Shown here in pieces: positions 27,931-38,545 of a stretch of DNA of 64,000 nucleotides. The translations under genes were made by a program, and so were the position numbers. The notes below the pieces were generated by a model, which searched no databases, was not told where the DNA came from, and saw only the letters and a program-made list of their open reading frames with translations. The stretch is taken from NCBI RefSeq assembly GCF_012726205.1, contig NZ_JAASAE010000007.1, positions 38,444 through 102,443 on the forward strand. Direction: 5' to 3'. Origin of the DNA: Rhodococcus sp. HNM0569. GTDB taxonomy: Bacteria > Actinomycetota > Actinomycetes > Mycobacteriales > Mycobacteriaceae. Numbering within the stretch: the stretch's first letter is position 1; each line of letters begins with the position of its first letter.

Positions 27931-28770
27931 TTACACGAGCGCATCCCGCACACGCGGCAGCACGGTGTCGGCGAGGCGTCGCAGTGACGCCTCGTCGCCC
28001 GGGCCGTCGAACAGGAATGTGTCGATGCGGTGCTCGCGCACGAACCCGATCAGGCGTGCGTCGAGGTCCGGCTCGCGGGCGAGGTCGCCGACATTGAGGA
28101 CGCGGCGAATGCTCGCGGGATCGCGGCCCGCGCGCTCGGCCGCCGCGTCGATGCGGGCTCCCGCCTCGCGCAGACTGTCGTCGTCGACGTAGCCGAGCGA
28201 CGGCACCCAGCCGTCGGCGTGCGCGCCGACGAAGTCGAGCATCTTCGGGCCGTACGCGCCGAGCCACACGCCCACTCGGTGCGCGGGCACCGGGCCGGGG
28301 TGCACTCCCTTGACCGTGTAGAAGTCGCCCTCGTAGGTGACGGCGCGCTGCCCGCTCCACATGAGCCGGATGATCTCGACCGCCTCCACCAGCGCGCGAC
28401 GCGCCTCCCCCGGCCTGCGCCGAGGTCCGCCCATCGCGGCGATCGCGTCCCAGAACGCCCCGGCCCCGAGCCCGAGTTCGACGCGGCCGCCCGTGAGGAC
28501 GTCGAGGCTCGCGACCGACTTCGCGAGCACCGCGGGCGGACGCAGCGGCAGGCACGCGACGTCCGGGAACAAGCGGATGCGATGGGTGCGCGCGCCGATC
28601 GCCGACAGCAGCGTCCACGTGTCGAGGAAACGCGCCTGGTACGGATGGTCCTGGATGCCGATCACGTCGAAGCCGACCTCGTCGAGCAGCGATGCGGTGT
28701 CGAGGGTCGCGTGTGCCGCGCCGGCGGACGGGTCGAGGAAGTATCCGAACTGCGGCGACGGGTGTGCCAT
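27931..28770 (-). CDS. LLM-class F420-dependent oxidoreductase
   Basis: A 279-residue luciferase-like TIM barrel with FGYFLDP at the start, GIQDHPYQARFLDTW (about residues 38-52), RLFPDVACLPLRPPAVLAK (about 67-85) and GGRVELGLGAGAFWDAI (about 94-110). The pattern matches F420-dependent (not FMN-dependent) members. The ATG at 28770 follows AGGAG. The substrate is unknown; the convergent neighbour is an acyl-CoA synthetase. Confidence 0.83.
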   Translation of the reverse strand: MAHPSPQFGYFLDPSAGAAHATLDTASLLDEVGFDVIGIQDHPYQARFLDTWTLLSAIGARTHRIRLFPDVACLPLRPPAVLAKSVASLDVLTGGRVELGLGAGAFWDAIAAMGGPRRRPGEARRALVEAVEIIRLMWSGQRAVTYEGDFYTVKGVHPGPVPAHRVGVWLGAYGPKMLDFVGAHADGWVPSLGYVDDDSLREAGARIDAAAERAGRDPASIRRVLNVGDLAREPDLDARLIGFVREHRIDTFLFDGPGDEASLRRLADTVLPRVRDALV

Positions 28771-28900
28771 GTGTCTGCTCCTGTCCTGCCCGATGCTCGT
28801 GCCGTGCCTCTCCATCATGCGTTTTCCGGGTGCTCCGCCGGGAAGGATCGGCGTCGCGCCATCCGCCCCGGTGGCGATTCGAGTGCGGCATAGTGGGCAC

Positions 28901-29242
28901 ATGACCGACACCACGAACGTGACGAACGCGGCCGACCAGAACCGTTACGAGGTGCGGGTGGGCGCCGAACTGGCGGGAGTCGCCGACTACGTCGAGCGCG
29001 ACACCGACCGGGGCCGCGAACGCATCTTCTTCCACACCGAGATCGGCGAACAGTTCGGCGGCCGCGGGCTCGGCGGCACGCTCGTCGAGTACGCCCTCAC
29101 CGACACCGCCCGCTCGGGCGAACGCATCGTGCCCGTGTGCGAGTTCGTCGCGTCGTGGCTGGACAAGCATCCCGACTTCACCGGCGACGTGGAGCCCGTC
29201 ACCGAGGCGCACCACGCGGCGGTGGCGGACTCCCGCTCGTGA
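28901..29242 (+). CDS. YjdJ/GCN5-like small N-acetyltransferase
   Basis: A 113-residue protein of the short GNAT family (Gcn5-related, YjdJ type): EVRVGAELAGVADYVER, IFFHTEIGEQFGGRGLGGTLVEYAL (acetyl-CoA loop) and the C-terminal PVCEFVASWLDKHPDF. Such minimal GNATs may acetylate small molecules or protein termini; their role is not known. It is divergent from the F420 enzyme, and its TGA overlaps the GTG of the CMD/AhpD gene, so they form an operon. Confidence 0.85.
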   Translation: MTDTTNVTNAADQNRYEVRVGAELAGVADYVERDTDRGRERIFFHTEIGEQFGGRGLGGTLVEYALTDTARSGERIVPVCEFVASWLDKHPDFTGDVEPVTEAHHAAVADSRS

Positions 29243-29709
29243 CCGCACCGTTCCGGGTCGCGGTCGACCGGCAATCGCCCGCGATCTTCCGCGCGATGGC
29301 CGGTGTCGTCGCGCAGGTGCGTACCGCGGCCGAGGAGGCCGGCCTCGACCGCCGGTTGCTCGAGCTCGTGAACGTCCGCGTGTCCCAGATCAATCGGTGT
29401 GCCTACTGCCTCGACCTGCACTCGGTGAAGGCTTACGAGGCGGGCGAGACCGAGCAGCGGCTGGCGGTGCTGCCTGCGTGGCGTGAGGTCGACTTGTTCA
29501 CGCCGCGCGAGCAGGCCGCGCTGGAGATCGCCGAGACCGTCACGCTCGTCGCGGACGCGCATCTCGACGATGCCGCCTACGCGCCGCTGCGCCGTCACTT
29601 GGACGACGACCAGATCTCGGTGCTCGTGTGGGCGGCCGTCACCATCAACGCGTACAACCGGGTGTCGATCCTCAGCGGCCACCGCGTGCGCGAACGCGGC
29701 GGCCGCTGA
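29239..29709 (+). CDS. Carboxymuconolactone decarboxylase/AhpD-family protein
   Basis: A 156-residue AhpD-like protein with the redox motif CAYCLDLH (about residues 54-61), i.e. CxxC followed by His as in alkylhydroperoxidase AhpD and many uncharacterised CMD-family proteins. It probably reduces peroxides or serves as a thiol-linked antioxidant in the cytosol. The GTG start overlaps the preceding GNAT gene stop (GTGA) and a methyltransferase gene follows 50 bp downstream. Confidence 0.85.
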   Translation: MTAPFRVAVDRQSPAIFRAMAGVVAQVRTAAEEAGLDRRLLELVNVRVSQINRCAYCLDLHSVKAYEAGETEQRLAVLPAWREVDLFTPREQAALEIAETVTLVADAHLDDAAYAPLRRHLDDDQISVLVWAAVTINAYNRVSILSGHRVRERGGR

Positions 29710-29759
29710 CGGAGTCGGCCCGTGCACTGCTGAAAAGAGCACAGCCAAGGGAGGTCCGC

Positions 29760-30374
29760 ATGGGCTGGTACGGAGACCACATCGTTCCTCGCCTGGTGAA
29801 CAAGACGTGCGGTATCGCGCTCCTCGAACCGCTGCGTGACCGGGTGTGTGCGGGACTTCGCGGGCGGGTGCTCGAGGTCGGGTTCGGGTCGGGGCTGAAC
29901 GTACCGTTCTATCCTCGGACCGTCGACGACGTGGCCGCCGTCGAGCCGTCCGACCTCGGCTGGAAGCTCGCCACCGATCGTCTCGCCGACACCTCCGTGC
30001 CGGTCGTTCGGTCCGGCCTCGACGGACAGTCACTTCCGTTCCCCGACAACAGCTTCGACAGCGCGGTCTCGACGTGGACGATGTGCACCATTCCTGACGT
30101 CGAGACCGCTCTGCGTGAGGTGCGGCGGGTCCTCGCGCCGGGTGGCACGCTGCATTTCGTCGAGCACGGCCTGGCCCCCGACACCAAGGTGCAGCGGTGG
30201 CAGCACCGGTTCGAGCCCGTCCAGAAGGCCGTCGCCGGCGGCTGCCACCTCACCCGCGACATCCCTTCCCTGCTCGATTCCGCAGGCTTCGAACTCCGCG
30301 ACCTCGACGTCTTCTACCAGGACGGCACACCCAGGATCATGGGTGCGCTGTCGCTGGGCGTCGCAGTTCGCTGA
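29760..30374 (+). CDS. Class I SAM-dependent methyltransferase
   Basis: A 204-residue methyltransferase of the Methyltransf_11 group: VLEVGFGSGLNVPFY (motif I, about residues 37-51), AAVEPSD (end of strand 2), LPFPDNSFDSAVSTWTM (about 90-106) and LAPGGTLHFVEHG (about 123-135). Similar small proteins resemble phospholipid or menaquinone-type methyltransferases, but no substrate can be assigned. The ATG at 29760 follows GGAGG. Probable last gene of the GNAT-CMD-methyltransferase operon. Confidence 0.85.
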   Translation: MGWYGDHIVPRLVNKTCGIALLEPLRDRVCAGLRGRVLEVGFGSGLNVPFYPRTVDDVAAVEPSDLGWKLATDRLADTSVPVVRSGLDGQSLPFPDNSFDSAVSTWTMCTIPDVETALREVRRVLAPGGTLHFVEHGLAPDTKVQRWQHRFEPVQKAVAGGCHLTRDIPSLLDSAGFELRDLDVFYQDGTPRIMGALSLGVAVR

Positions 30375-30405
30375 GCCGAGACTCTTTATTTGCGCCGAGG
30401 GCCCG

Positions 30406-30876
30406 TCACATGCCGATGTCGTAGTGGTCGTGGCTGCCTTCGACGCCGAAGTCGGTCTCGGCGGCGTAGTCGGCGGCGACGTCGACGTCGAGGCCGGCTC
30501 CCCCGCCGGGAACGCCGTACACGTCCACGTCGAATGCTCCGCCCGCCTCGACACCGCCGTACCCCGCGATGGCACCGTCCACCGAATCGACGGCGACGGA
30601 GGTGCCCGCCGGGCCCGACGCGACGTCGGCGGAGTCGTAACTGCCCTCCGCGGCGACGGCGCCCTCGGCGACGACGCCGCCCTCTCCCTCCACACTCAGG
30701 TACGGAATGCCTTCCGTCGCCCCGAGTTCCACCTCGAGACCACCGCCGATCGCGGCGGAGGCCGCGGACTCGAGTCCGATGTTCACCGAGTCCGACGACG
30801 CCTGCACGGTGGCGGCGGGATCGGCGAGGAGGCCGGACAGGTCGATTCCGAGGTCGGCGAGCGGGTTGTCGTTCAT
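30406..30876 (-). CDS. Highly acidic Gly/Ala/Val/Asp-rich protein, IniB-like style
   Basis: A 156-residue protein with no Lys or Arg at all and about 30 Asp/Glu, so its isoelectric point must be very low. It begins MNDNPLADLGIDLSGLLAD and then consists of short Gly/Ala/Val repeats such as GYGGVEAGGAFDVDVYGV and ends in SHDHYDIGM. Composition resembles IniB-type proteins of mycobacteria, but I see no homologous domain. No signal peptide. The ATG at 30876 follows AAAGGAA. It lies alone between convergent and divergent neighbours. Function unknown. Confidence 0.6.
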   Translation of the reverse strand: MNDNPLADLGIDLSGLLADPAATVQASSDSVNIGLESAASAAIGGGLEVELGATEGIPYLSVEGEGGVVAEGAVAAEGSYDSADVASGPAGTSVAVDSVDGAIAGYGGVEAGGAFDVDVYGVPGGGAGLDVDVAADYAAETDFGVEGSHDHYDIGM

Positions 30877-30992
30877 GACAGTTCCTTTCCGCGGTGGGAC
30901 CGGGCGTCCCACCGTCTCGAAAGTGAGATGCGCGCCCACCTGCGAAGGTTCCCGCGTGCCGCGTCGACCCAAAACCCGGCCACGCGACGCTG

Positions 30993-32237
30993 GTGCGCTG
31001 GCACGATGACGACGTGCACTCACGACGCTCGATCCTCGGCGGGCGACTGCGACCGCAGCCGCTCGACGAACGCGCCTCGGTGTCGATGCTCGAGCTGTTC
31101 TTCGACCTGGTCTTCGTCTTCGCGGTCACGCGCGTCACCGATCTCATGGCCGACGAGCCCGACGGCCGCAACATCCTGCACGGCGTGCTCGCGATGGCGG
31201 TGCTGTGGTGGAGCTGGGTCGGCTACGCGTGGCTCGGCAATCTCGTACGGGCGGACGAGGGCATCGTGCGCGTCGTCATGTTCACCGGCATGGGTGCGAT
31301 GTTCATCGCCGCCATCACGATCCCCGAAGCGTTCGACGACCTGCCCGGTGGGCTCGACGGGCCGCTCGTGTTCGCCCTCGCGTACTTCGTGGTCCGGCTC
31401 GTACACCTCGTGTTCTTCTGGTTCCTCAGCCACGACGATCCCCAATTACGCAGGCAACTCATGCGGTTCGCGCCGAGCATGGCGGTGGGGACGGTCGCTC
31501 TCGTCACTGCGTCGCAGCTCGACGGGTGGCCGCAGACGGCCCTGTGGTTCGTCGCGCTCGCAGGCGACTATCTGGGAACCTTCCTCGGCGGAGAGGGCTG
31601 GCGCCTGCGCTCGGTGAGCCATTTCGCCGAACGCCACGGCGTCATCGTGATCGTCGCTCTCGGCGAGTCGATCGTCGCGATCGGCATCGGCGTGGCGGCG
31701 GTGCCGGTGTCGTGGGCGGTGATCGTGGGATGCGCACTCGGCCTGATCGTGTCGGCGATGATGTGGTGGTCGTACTTCGACGTCACGTCCCTTGCCGTCG
31801 AGCAGGCCGCGCAGCGCGCGAGGGGCACGCGACTGATCAAGATCGCCCGCAACTGCTACAGCTTCCTGCACCTGCCGATGGTGATCGGCATCGTCATGAT
31901 GTCGCTCGGCCTGAAGATCGTGCTGCACTACGTCGGCGACAACAGTCACTACTCGCTGTCCGACCCGCTAGAGGGTTGGCCGCTCGTGTCCCTCTACGGC
32001 GGATCGGCGCTGTACCTGCTCGCGCTGTCCGTGTTCAAGGCGTACGGAACACGGTCACACCTCCCCGTGCAGCGCGTCGCGACGGCCGCGCTACTGGTAG
32101 CGCTCGTGCCGCTGGTGTGGCACGTTCCCGCGCTCGCCTCGCTCGGGATCCTCGCCTCGGTGCTGGTGGCTCTCATCTCGTTCGAGATGGTGACGCTCGA
32201 CGAGCGTCGCACCGAGGTCCGGCACGGGCGGGAGTGA
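30993..32237 (+). CDS. Low temperature requirement A (LtrA) family membrane protein
   Basis: A 414-residue (or 407 from GTG 31014) membrane protein of the LtrA family. It shows the N-terminal signature SMLELFFDLVFVFAVTRVTDLM, HFAERHGVIVIVALGESIVAIGIG in the middle and about ten hydrophobic segments. The name comes from a Listeria gene needed at low temperature; the molecular function is unsettled. No ribosome site is obvious before either possible GTG start, so the exact N-terminus is open. Confidence 0.83.
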   Translation: MRWHDDDVHSRRSILGGRLRPQPLDERASVSMLELFFDLVFVFAVTRVTDLMADEPDGRNILHGVLAMAVLWWSWVGYAWLGNLVRADEGIVRVVMFTGMGAMFIAAITIPEAFDDLPGGLDGPLVFALAYFVVRLVHLVFFWFLSHDDPQLRRQLMRFAPSMAVGTVALVTASQLDGWPQTALWFVALAGDYLGTFLGGEGWRLRSVSHFAERHGVIVIVALGESIVAIGIGVAAVPVSWAVIVGCALGLIVSAMMWWSYFDVTSLAVEQAAQRARGTRLIKIARNCYSFLHLPMVIGIVMMSLGLKIVLHYVGDNSHYSLSDPLEGWPLVSLYGGSALYLLALSVFKAYGTRSHLPVQRVATAALLVALVPLVWHVPALASLGILASVLVALISFEMVTLDERRTEVRHGRE

Positions 32238-32289
32238 CCGGCAGGGGCCTCGAAGGCACATGCCGAAACGCCTGCCGGTGACCAGAAGG

Positions 32290-32712
32290 TCAGCGCGCGA
32301 GCCGGATCTTCGCGTCGATGCGATGGATGCGCAGGTCGTCGCGCGGAACGCGGAACCGTTCCAGCACGCGCACGGTGACGAGGGTGCGGCCGAACGCACC
32401 CGCATCGAGCAGATAGTCCGCGACCACGGTGTCGTCGCCGTCGCGGGTCCATGCGACCTCGCGGATCGCCCGCACGAGGTGGAACTGCGGCCCACGTGAC
32501 AGGCTGCGCCGCAGGTGACGGCCCGACACGGCGGTCTTGAGGCCCACCTCGTAACGCACCGCGTTCGGCGCGATGGGCACCGAATTGCCGTCGTGACTCA
32601 GGAGCGCGTCGAGATAGCTGCGGGCGACCGCGATCTGCGGGTCCGGCGCCGTATCGTCGCGGGCCATGCCGTCGCGCGGCGTGCCGTGGGGTTCCGATGT
32701 GGGGGACGTCAC
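32290..32712 (-). CDS. NTF2-like (SnoaL-type) hypothetical protein
   Basis: A 140-residue protein with IAVARSYLDALLSHDGNSVPIAP (about residues 27-49) and ending in RVLERFRVPRDDLRIHRIDAKI, consistent with the NTF2/DUF8021 cone-shaped fold (a helix followed by curved sheet). Such proteins are often small-molecule isomerases or binding proteins, but no active-site pair can be identified. The start is a GTG at 32712; an ATG at 32667 would shorten it by 15 residues. It is convergent with ltrA and divergent from the leuA leader. Confidence 0.6.
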   Translation of the reverse strand: MTSPTSEPHGTPRDGMARDDTAPDPQIAVARSYLDALLSHDGNSVPIAPNAVRYEVGLKTAVSGRHLRRSLSRGPQFHLVRAIREVAWTRDGDDTVVADYLLDAGAFGRTLVTVRVLERFRVPRDDLRIHRIDAKIRLAR

Positions 32713-32810
32713 CCGACCAGTGCAGCAGAGATCGGTCCGGAATGCACGCTTCGCGCAGGTCCGGCGCCTCCCCGATGGAACGAGCTCGTTCGCGTGCCGT
32801 ACGATGGTGA

Positions 32811-34769
<1,959 letters not shown>

Positions 34770-34778
34770 GCCCCCGTC

Positions 34779-34819
34779 ACCTTCTTCGTAGTCCCGCACC
34801 GCGGGACTACGAAGAAGGT
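34779..34819 (+). terminator. Perfect 19-bp hairpin after leuA
   Basis: ACCTTCTTCGTAGTCCCGC (34779-34797) pairs perfectly with 34801-34819 around a 3-nt ACC loop, ten bases after the leuA stop. It marks the end of the leuA transcript and the beginning of a 530-bp stretch with only transposase debris. Confidence 0.9.
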
Positions 34820-34858
34820 TCGGTATGACTTCTTTCCCCTGTCTCGAATGATCCGGGG

Positions 34859-35086
34859 GTGGTGCCCGCCGAGCTCGGTGGCATCGATGCCACGACGTCG
34901 CGTATCTTCCCGGGGCTGTCGATGCGCCGCGTCGCCGACCTGTATCTCGGTCAGGCGAAAACCGATGCCCCCGACGCGTTCATCATCGCCGACGCCGCCC
35001 GCACCATGCCCCACACGCAGGCCTCTGCCTTTTCGCGGCCGAGATCGTCTCCCGCACGCGGGAGTTACCCATGCCAACAGCGTTGA
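34859..35086 (+). pseudogene. IS110-family transposase fragment
   Basis: The frame reads IDATTSRIFPGL, then MRRVADLYLGQAKTDAPDAF and IIADAARTMPHT (similarity about 34868-35015), which is the N-terminal DEDD-nuclease portion of IS110-type transposases (typically AKTDAxDAxIIAxxARTMPHT). The remainder after 35015 loses similarity. The 5' end, the Ser-containing C-terminal domain and any ends of the element are missing, so it is a dead remnant of about 50 residues. Confidence 0.7.
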
Positions 35087-35214
35087 TCGTGGAGTTCGTC
35101 GCGACGCATCGCGACGAACACGGAGTCGATCCGATCTGCGCGCCCCTGCGCGGTACGGCCGTCCAGATCGCTCCGCGCCTACTGGTCGACCCGCACGGTT
35201 GCCAGCTACGGTGA
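35071..35214 (+). pseudogene. IS3-family transposase fragment
   Basis: A 47-codon frame, starting MPTALIVEFVATHRDEHGVD and continuing PICAPLRGTAVQIAP, matches the first residues of IS3-group OrfB (typically FIDxHRxxFGVEPICRxLxxxGVxIAPSTYY). The catalytic DDE part is missing and the frame ends at TGA 35212-35214. It abuts the IS110 fragment. The rest of the gap to 35349 shows no gene that I can support. Confidence 0.65.
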
Positions 35215-35349
35215 GAGCCCGGTCCCGGCAGTGGTCGGAACCAACCAGCCGAGCCTCCATCGAACCCGGGGCGATTCGAACCCAAACGGCTGCCTGGTAG
35301 TAACCGTCCCTGCGAGGTTTGCATTCACTCTGGGTACTTCGCTCTCGTC

Positions 35350-35994
35350 TCAGCGAGGGTCCGTCGTTGCGGAGACGGCGCCATCTCCGGACCGTAGGCG
35401 CACCGGGATGCCGGCGGGATCCTGTGGCACCTCGACGGTGCTCGCCCCCGTTGCGGACACGGCGTCGACCGCGTAACTGCCCGGGCCCACGACCAATGCG
35501 ACGTCACCGTAGCGGGAATCAAGGTCGACGGCGGCACGGGTGTCGGTCACCGTCAGATCGCCGAACTTGGAGTTTCCGTGGATGACGGTGCCGTAGGGGA
35601 CGAAGATCTCGTAGCGGGCGACGCAGGTGGGGCTGCCGACGGCGAACCTGTCGGGGCACCGCGTGCTGATCGTCAGACCGGACGCGTCGGTGTCGATGCT
35701 CTCCTCGGGCTTGTCGCCGTCGGTGAACTCCACGGTGCGTCGGATCTCGATGTCGTCGCGGTCGGAGCCGATCACCTGTGCGCTCAGCGACGCGGTGGTG
35801 ACACCGAGTTGTTTCGCGCCCGCGTCATCGAGATCGAGTGTGACGGAGGTGAACGCGCCGCTGTAGGTGTCGCTCCACTGTTCCTGACTCGTGGAACCGG
35901 CGGTGCATCCGGTGAGTACAAGCGTCGAGAGTGCCAGTGTCACGACACCGGTAGAGAGAAGGTATTTCCGAGGCAGGTTTTCAACGGCGGGCAT
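35350..35994 (-). CDS. Lipoprotein with adhesin-like beta-solenoid domain (DUF4097-like)
   Basis: A 214-residue lipoprotein: signal segment and lipobox VLTGC (about residues 26-30). The mature part reads like a DUF4097-type beta-solenoid: VARYEIFVPYGTVIHGNSKFG, DLTVTDTRAAVDLDSRYGDVAL and GASTVEV, repeated strand-turn units as in putative adhesin/anti-sigma-associated proteins. The ATG at 35994 overlaps the 3' end of the ABC permease gene by 14 bp, so it is the third gene of that operon. Function unknown, presumably sensing or shielding at the envelope together with the exporter. Confidence 0.65.
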   Translation of the reverse strand: MPAVENLPRKYLLSTGVVTLALSTLVLTGCTAGSTSQEQWSDTYSGAFTSVTLDLDDAGAKQLGVTTASLSAQVIGSDRDDIEIRRTVEFTDGDKPEESIDTDASGLTISTRCPDRFAVGSPTCVARYEIFVPYGTVIHGNSKFGDLTVTDTRAAVDLDSRYGDVALVVGPGSYAVDAVSATGASTVEVPQDPAGIPVRLRSGDGAVSATTDPR

Positions 35995-37528
35995 GACGAA
36001 TCTCCAGTACGAGTAGGGAGGCGGCGACCAACACAGCGCTGATGCCGAGGGAGAACAGTGGAGACGGGCCACTGAGCGACCCGTCGGTGCGGAGCACGCC
36101 CATGACGTCGACGGCCGCGACCCCGTTGAGAACGGCGTACCAGATCGCCAGATAGACCGCCTGGAATACACGTGCGTCTCGTCCGATCGACCCGATCAGC
36201 ATCGCAAGGGCGGGGATCAACGCGGCACCCGCAACCCACGCAGCTACTCCGGTCGAATCCGGTGCAAGGAGCATCTTCACCAGGGGGCCCACACCGGCGA
36301 CGGCCGCAATGAGCACGCCTGCACCCCACTCGGCGATGAGACGGATGCGCGGCGAGATACCGCACTCCACAAGCGGGTCGCCGCCCTGCTCGTAGCTGAG
36401 CGTGCCGAGACGCGACCACAGCAGCACGGGCAGCAACCACGCGAAGAGCAGTGCGGTGCCGACGCGGTCAGCGGGAGCCGCCAGGGCTGCGACCGTCACG
36501 ATCGCGAGCGTGAGCCACCACCACCGCGACACACTTCCGAGATGGATCCGCACCTCGCCGATCAACAGGCCCACGAACGCGTGTCCACGCTCGGCCGGGG
36601 ACAGTCCTCGTACGGTTCGTGAAAATGCTGGTGTAGCCGACGGTTCCGGTGTTGCGGAGGGCGGCTGGGTGGAAGTCCTCGATAGGGAAGTCTGCAGCCG
36701 TGACGGATCGAACCGAGTGAACCAGAACGACGGCATGACGGCGACGAGCGTCGATGCCGCGATCAATCCCACGCCGGCTGCGGCAAGGGCCGGGTCGAAG
36801 TCCATTCCGGACCACGTGAACTGCCCGAGCGCACCGGGTTCCGCGGTGAGGCCGATCGAGATCTCGTCGTCCATGCCGGGGTGCTGCGCGGCCAGGTCGG
36901 CCTGGAACCCCGCGGTTGTCGATGCGTAGATCAGCGGGATCCCAGCAAGGAACATCGACGGATAGACGAAGAACCACAGGATGTTTCCCGCCCCACCGCG
37001 CAAGAGCGGAATCGTCTCGAAGACAACGGCGGCTGCTGCCGCCACGGTCAGTACCGGAAGACAGAACAGGACGATCGGAAGCCAGAGCGCCGTCATGTCG
37101 AGGCTCGTGGATTCTCCGCGGAGAAGCTGCATCACGGGTGCGATCAGGGCAAGTGCGGCAGCCATCGCCGCGAGCACCATCAGGTTACTCAGATACTTGC
37201 CCAGCAGATACGTCGGCGTGCGCAACGGGGAGGCGGACAGCATTTCGCCTACGCCGGTGGAGATGTCGCGCGCGATACAGCTGCGGACGACGTAGAACCC
37301 GAACAGCGGCAACCACAGGCTGCCGATCATGGCAAGCAACATGCCGATGTACGCGCTGTCGTACAGTCCCCGGAACGATCCGACTTTGACCATCGCGTAT
37401 GTGGCGGAGACAGGTGGGACGGCAACATAGCCGAGGGCGACAGCGCCGAGCACCGTCACCAGGAACGCGGGGCGCCGCGCACGATCCCGGAAATCTGCCA
37501 TCGCGACGGCAGCAACCGCAGTGGTCAT
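35981..37528 (-). CDS. ABC-2 type transporter permease
   Basis: A 515-residue membrane protein with two groups of roughly six hydrophobic segments separated by a polar, Pro/Ser/Thr-rich linker (about residues 300-335), i.e. a fused ABC-2 permease with both halves in one chain. The motif RDISTGVGEMLSASPLRTPTYLLGKYLSN (the family's segment between helices 2 and 3) is at about 88-116; quoted here only as a position with key words GVGEML and YLLGKY. Its ATG overlaps the ATPase stop (ATGA). It probably exports a lipid, peptide or drug under control of the divergent two-component system. Confidence 0.8.
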   Translation of the reverse strand: MTTAVAAVAMADFRDRARRPAFLVTVLGAVALGYVAVPPVSATYAMVKVGSFRGLYDSAYIGMLLAMIGSLWLPLFGFYVVRSCIARDISTGVGEMLSASPLRTPTYLLGKYLSNLMVLAAMAAALALIAPVMQLLRGESTSLDMTALWLPIVLFCLPVLTVAAAAAVVFETIPLLRGGAGNILWFFVYPSMFLAGIPLIYASTTAGFQADLAAQHPGMDDEISIGLTAEPGALGQFTWSGMDFDPALAAAGVGLIAASTLVAVMPSFWFTRFDPSRLQTSLSRTSTQPPSATPEPSATPAFSRTVRGLSPAERGHAFVGLLIGEVRIHLGSVSRWWWLTLAIVTVAALAAPADRVGTALLFAWLLPVLLWSRLGTLSYEQGGDPLVECGISPRIRLIAEWGAGVLIAAVAGVGPLVKMLLAPDSTGVAAWVAGAALIPALAMLIGSIGRDARVFQAVYLAIWYAVLNGVAAVDVMGVLRTDGSLSGPSPLFSLGISAVLVAASLLVLEIRHARR

Positions 37529-38412
37529 CGGGTCACCCCGGCAGGTGCGATCGGGGTATGGACCGCACTGACATACGCGTCTTCGAGGTCGGGTTCGACA
37601 GGACGTGCACTCGGAACCGGAGGCGTATGCGCGACCGCACGAACACGCACGCCCTGTGATGTTCGGACGGTGCGGGTGATGGTCGCTCGCTGCCGGATGT
37701 CGGCCACTGCATCGATGGGGACGACCGCTTCCCACACCAGACCGTCTGCGGAACGGAGGAGTTCCTCGGGGGTGCCGCGCCGACGCAGTTCGCCGGCGGT
37801 GAGGACCGCGATGTCGTCGGCGATGGCTTCGATGTCCGACACGATGTGGGTGGACAGGATGACGATCCGGTCGGACGACAGATCTCCCAGCAGGTTGCGG
37901 AACCGCATGCGCTCCTCAGGATCCAGCCCGACCGTCGGTTCGTCGACGACGAGAAGCTCGGGGTCGCTCAGCAGCGCCTGCGCGATCCCGACACGCTGGC
38001 GCATGCCACCGGAGAACTTGCCTACCGGACGCGATCCGGTGTCGGTGAGGTTGACGAGTTCGAGCAGTTCGTCGACTCGCTCCTTGGCAGACCGCGTGCT
38101 CAGTCCCTTGACTGCGGCGAGATACCGGAGGAACTCCCGGGCGCTGAGATTCGGGTAGACACCGAAATCCTGTGGGAGGTAGCCGAGGACACGGCGGAGC
38201 GGCTCCGGCCGGGCGGCGATGTCGGTGCCGTTCCAGGTGACCGTTCCGGAGGTCGGCCGGGTGATCGTGGAGAGAATCCGCATCAGCGACGACTTACCGG
38301 CTCCGTTGGGTCCGAGGAGTCCGAGAACTCCGGGCCCGATCCGCATACTGACGTCGGTGACGGCCTGTTTACCTCGATAGGTCTTGGTGACCTTGTTCAG
38401 CTCGAGTTGCAT
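37525..38412 (-). CDS. ABC transporter ATP-binding protein
   Basis: A 295-residue ATPase of the ABC-2/drug exporter type. Walker A GPNGAGKSS (about residues 34-42), Q-loop LPQDFGVYP (about 80-88), signature FSGGMRQRVGIAQ (about 130-142), Walker B LLVVDEPTVGLDPEE (about 150-164) and the switch His in STHIVSD. The C-terminal 75 residues are a family-specific extension. ATG 38412 has only a weak ribosome site. It is coupled to the permease and divergent from a histidine kinase gene. Confidence 0.9.
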   Translation of the reverse strand: MQLELNKVTKTYRGKQAVTDVSMRIGPGVLGLLGPNGAGKSSLMRILSTITRPTSGTVTWNGTDIAARPEPLRRVLGYLPQDFGVYPNLSAREFLRYLAAVKGLSTRSAKERVDELLELVNLTDTGSRPVGKFSGGMRQRVGIAQALLSDPELLVVDEPTVGLDPEERMRFRNLLGDLSSDRIVILSTHIVSDIEAIADDIAVLTAGELRRRGTPEELLRSADGLVWEAVVPIDAVADIRQRATITRTVRTSQGVRVRAVAHTPPVPSARPVEPDLEDAYVSAVHTPIAPAGVTR

Positions 38413-38429
38413 GACTACAGCCGACCATT

Positions 38430-38490
38430 CCACCGGTGGTGCGGTCACTGGGTCCACGCGGTGGATCGAAGGTGGTGCCAGCACCACCTT
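38430..38490. promoter_or_regulatory. Cluster of GGTGG/CCACC palindromes, candidate response-regulator operator
   Basis: In the 133-bp divergent region, CCACCGGTGG (38430-38439) is a perfect palindrome and AAGGTGGTGC-CA-GCACCACCTT (38469-38490) a perfect 10-bp inverted repeat with two central bases; CCACGCGGTGG (about 38454-38464) is a weaker copy. The repeated half-site GGTGG suggests sites for the NarL-type response regulator encoded alongside, acting on the ABC operon. Confidence 0.5.
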
Positions 38491-38545
38491 TCGGCTGCAC
38501 TCCGCCTCATCCTGAAGCAGCGGCCGCGTCGATAGGCTCACTCGA

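Noticed and set aside
35260..35320. tRNA-like GGGTTCGAATC on the minus strand
   Set aside because: The T-stem does not pair and no acceptor or anticodon stem can be drawn.
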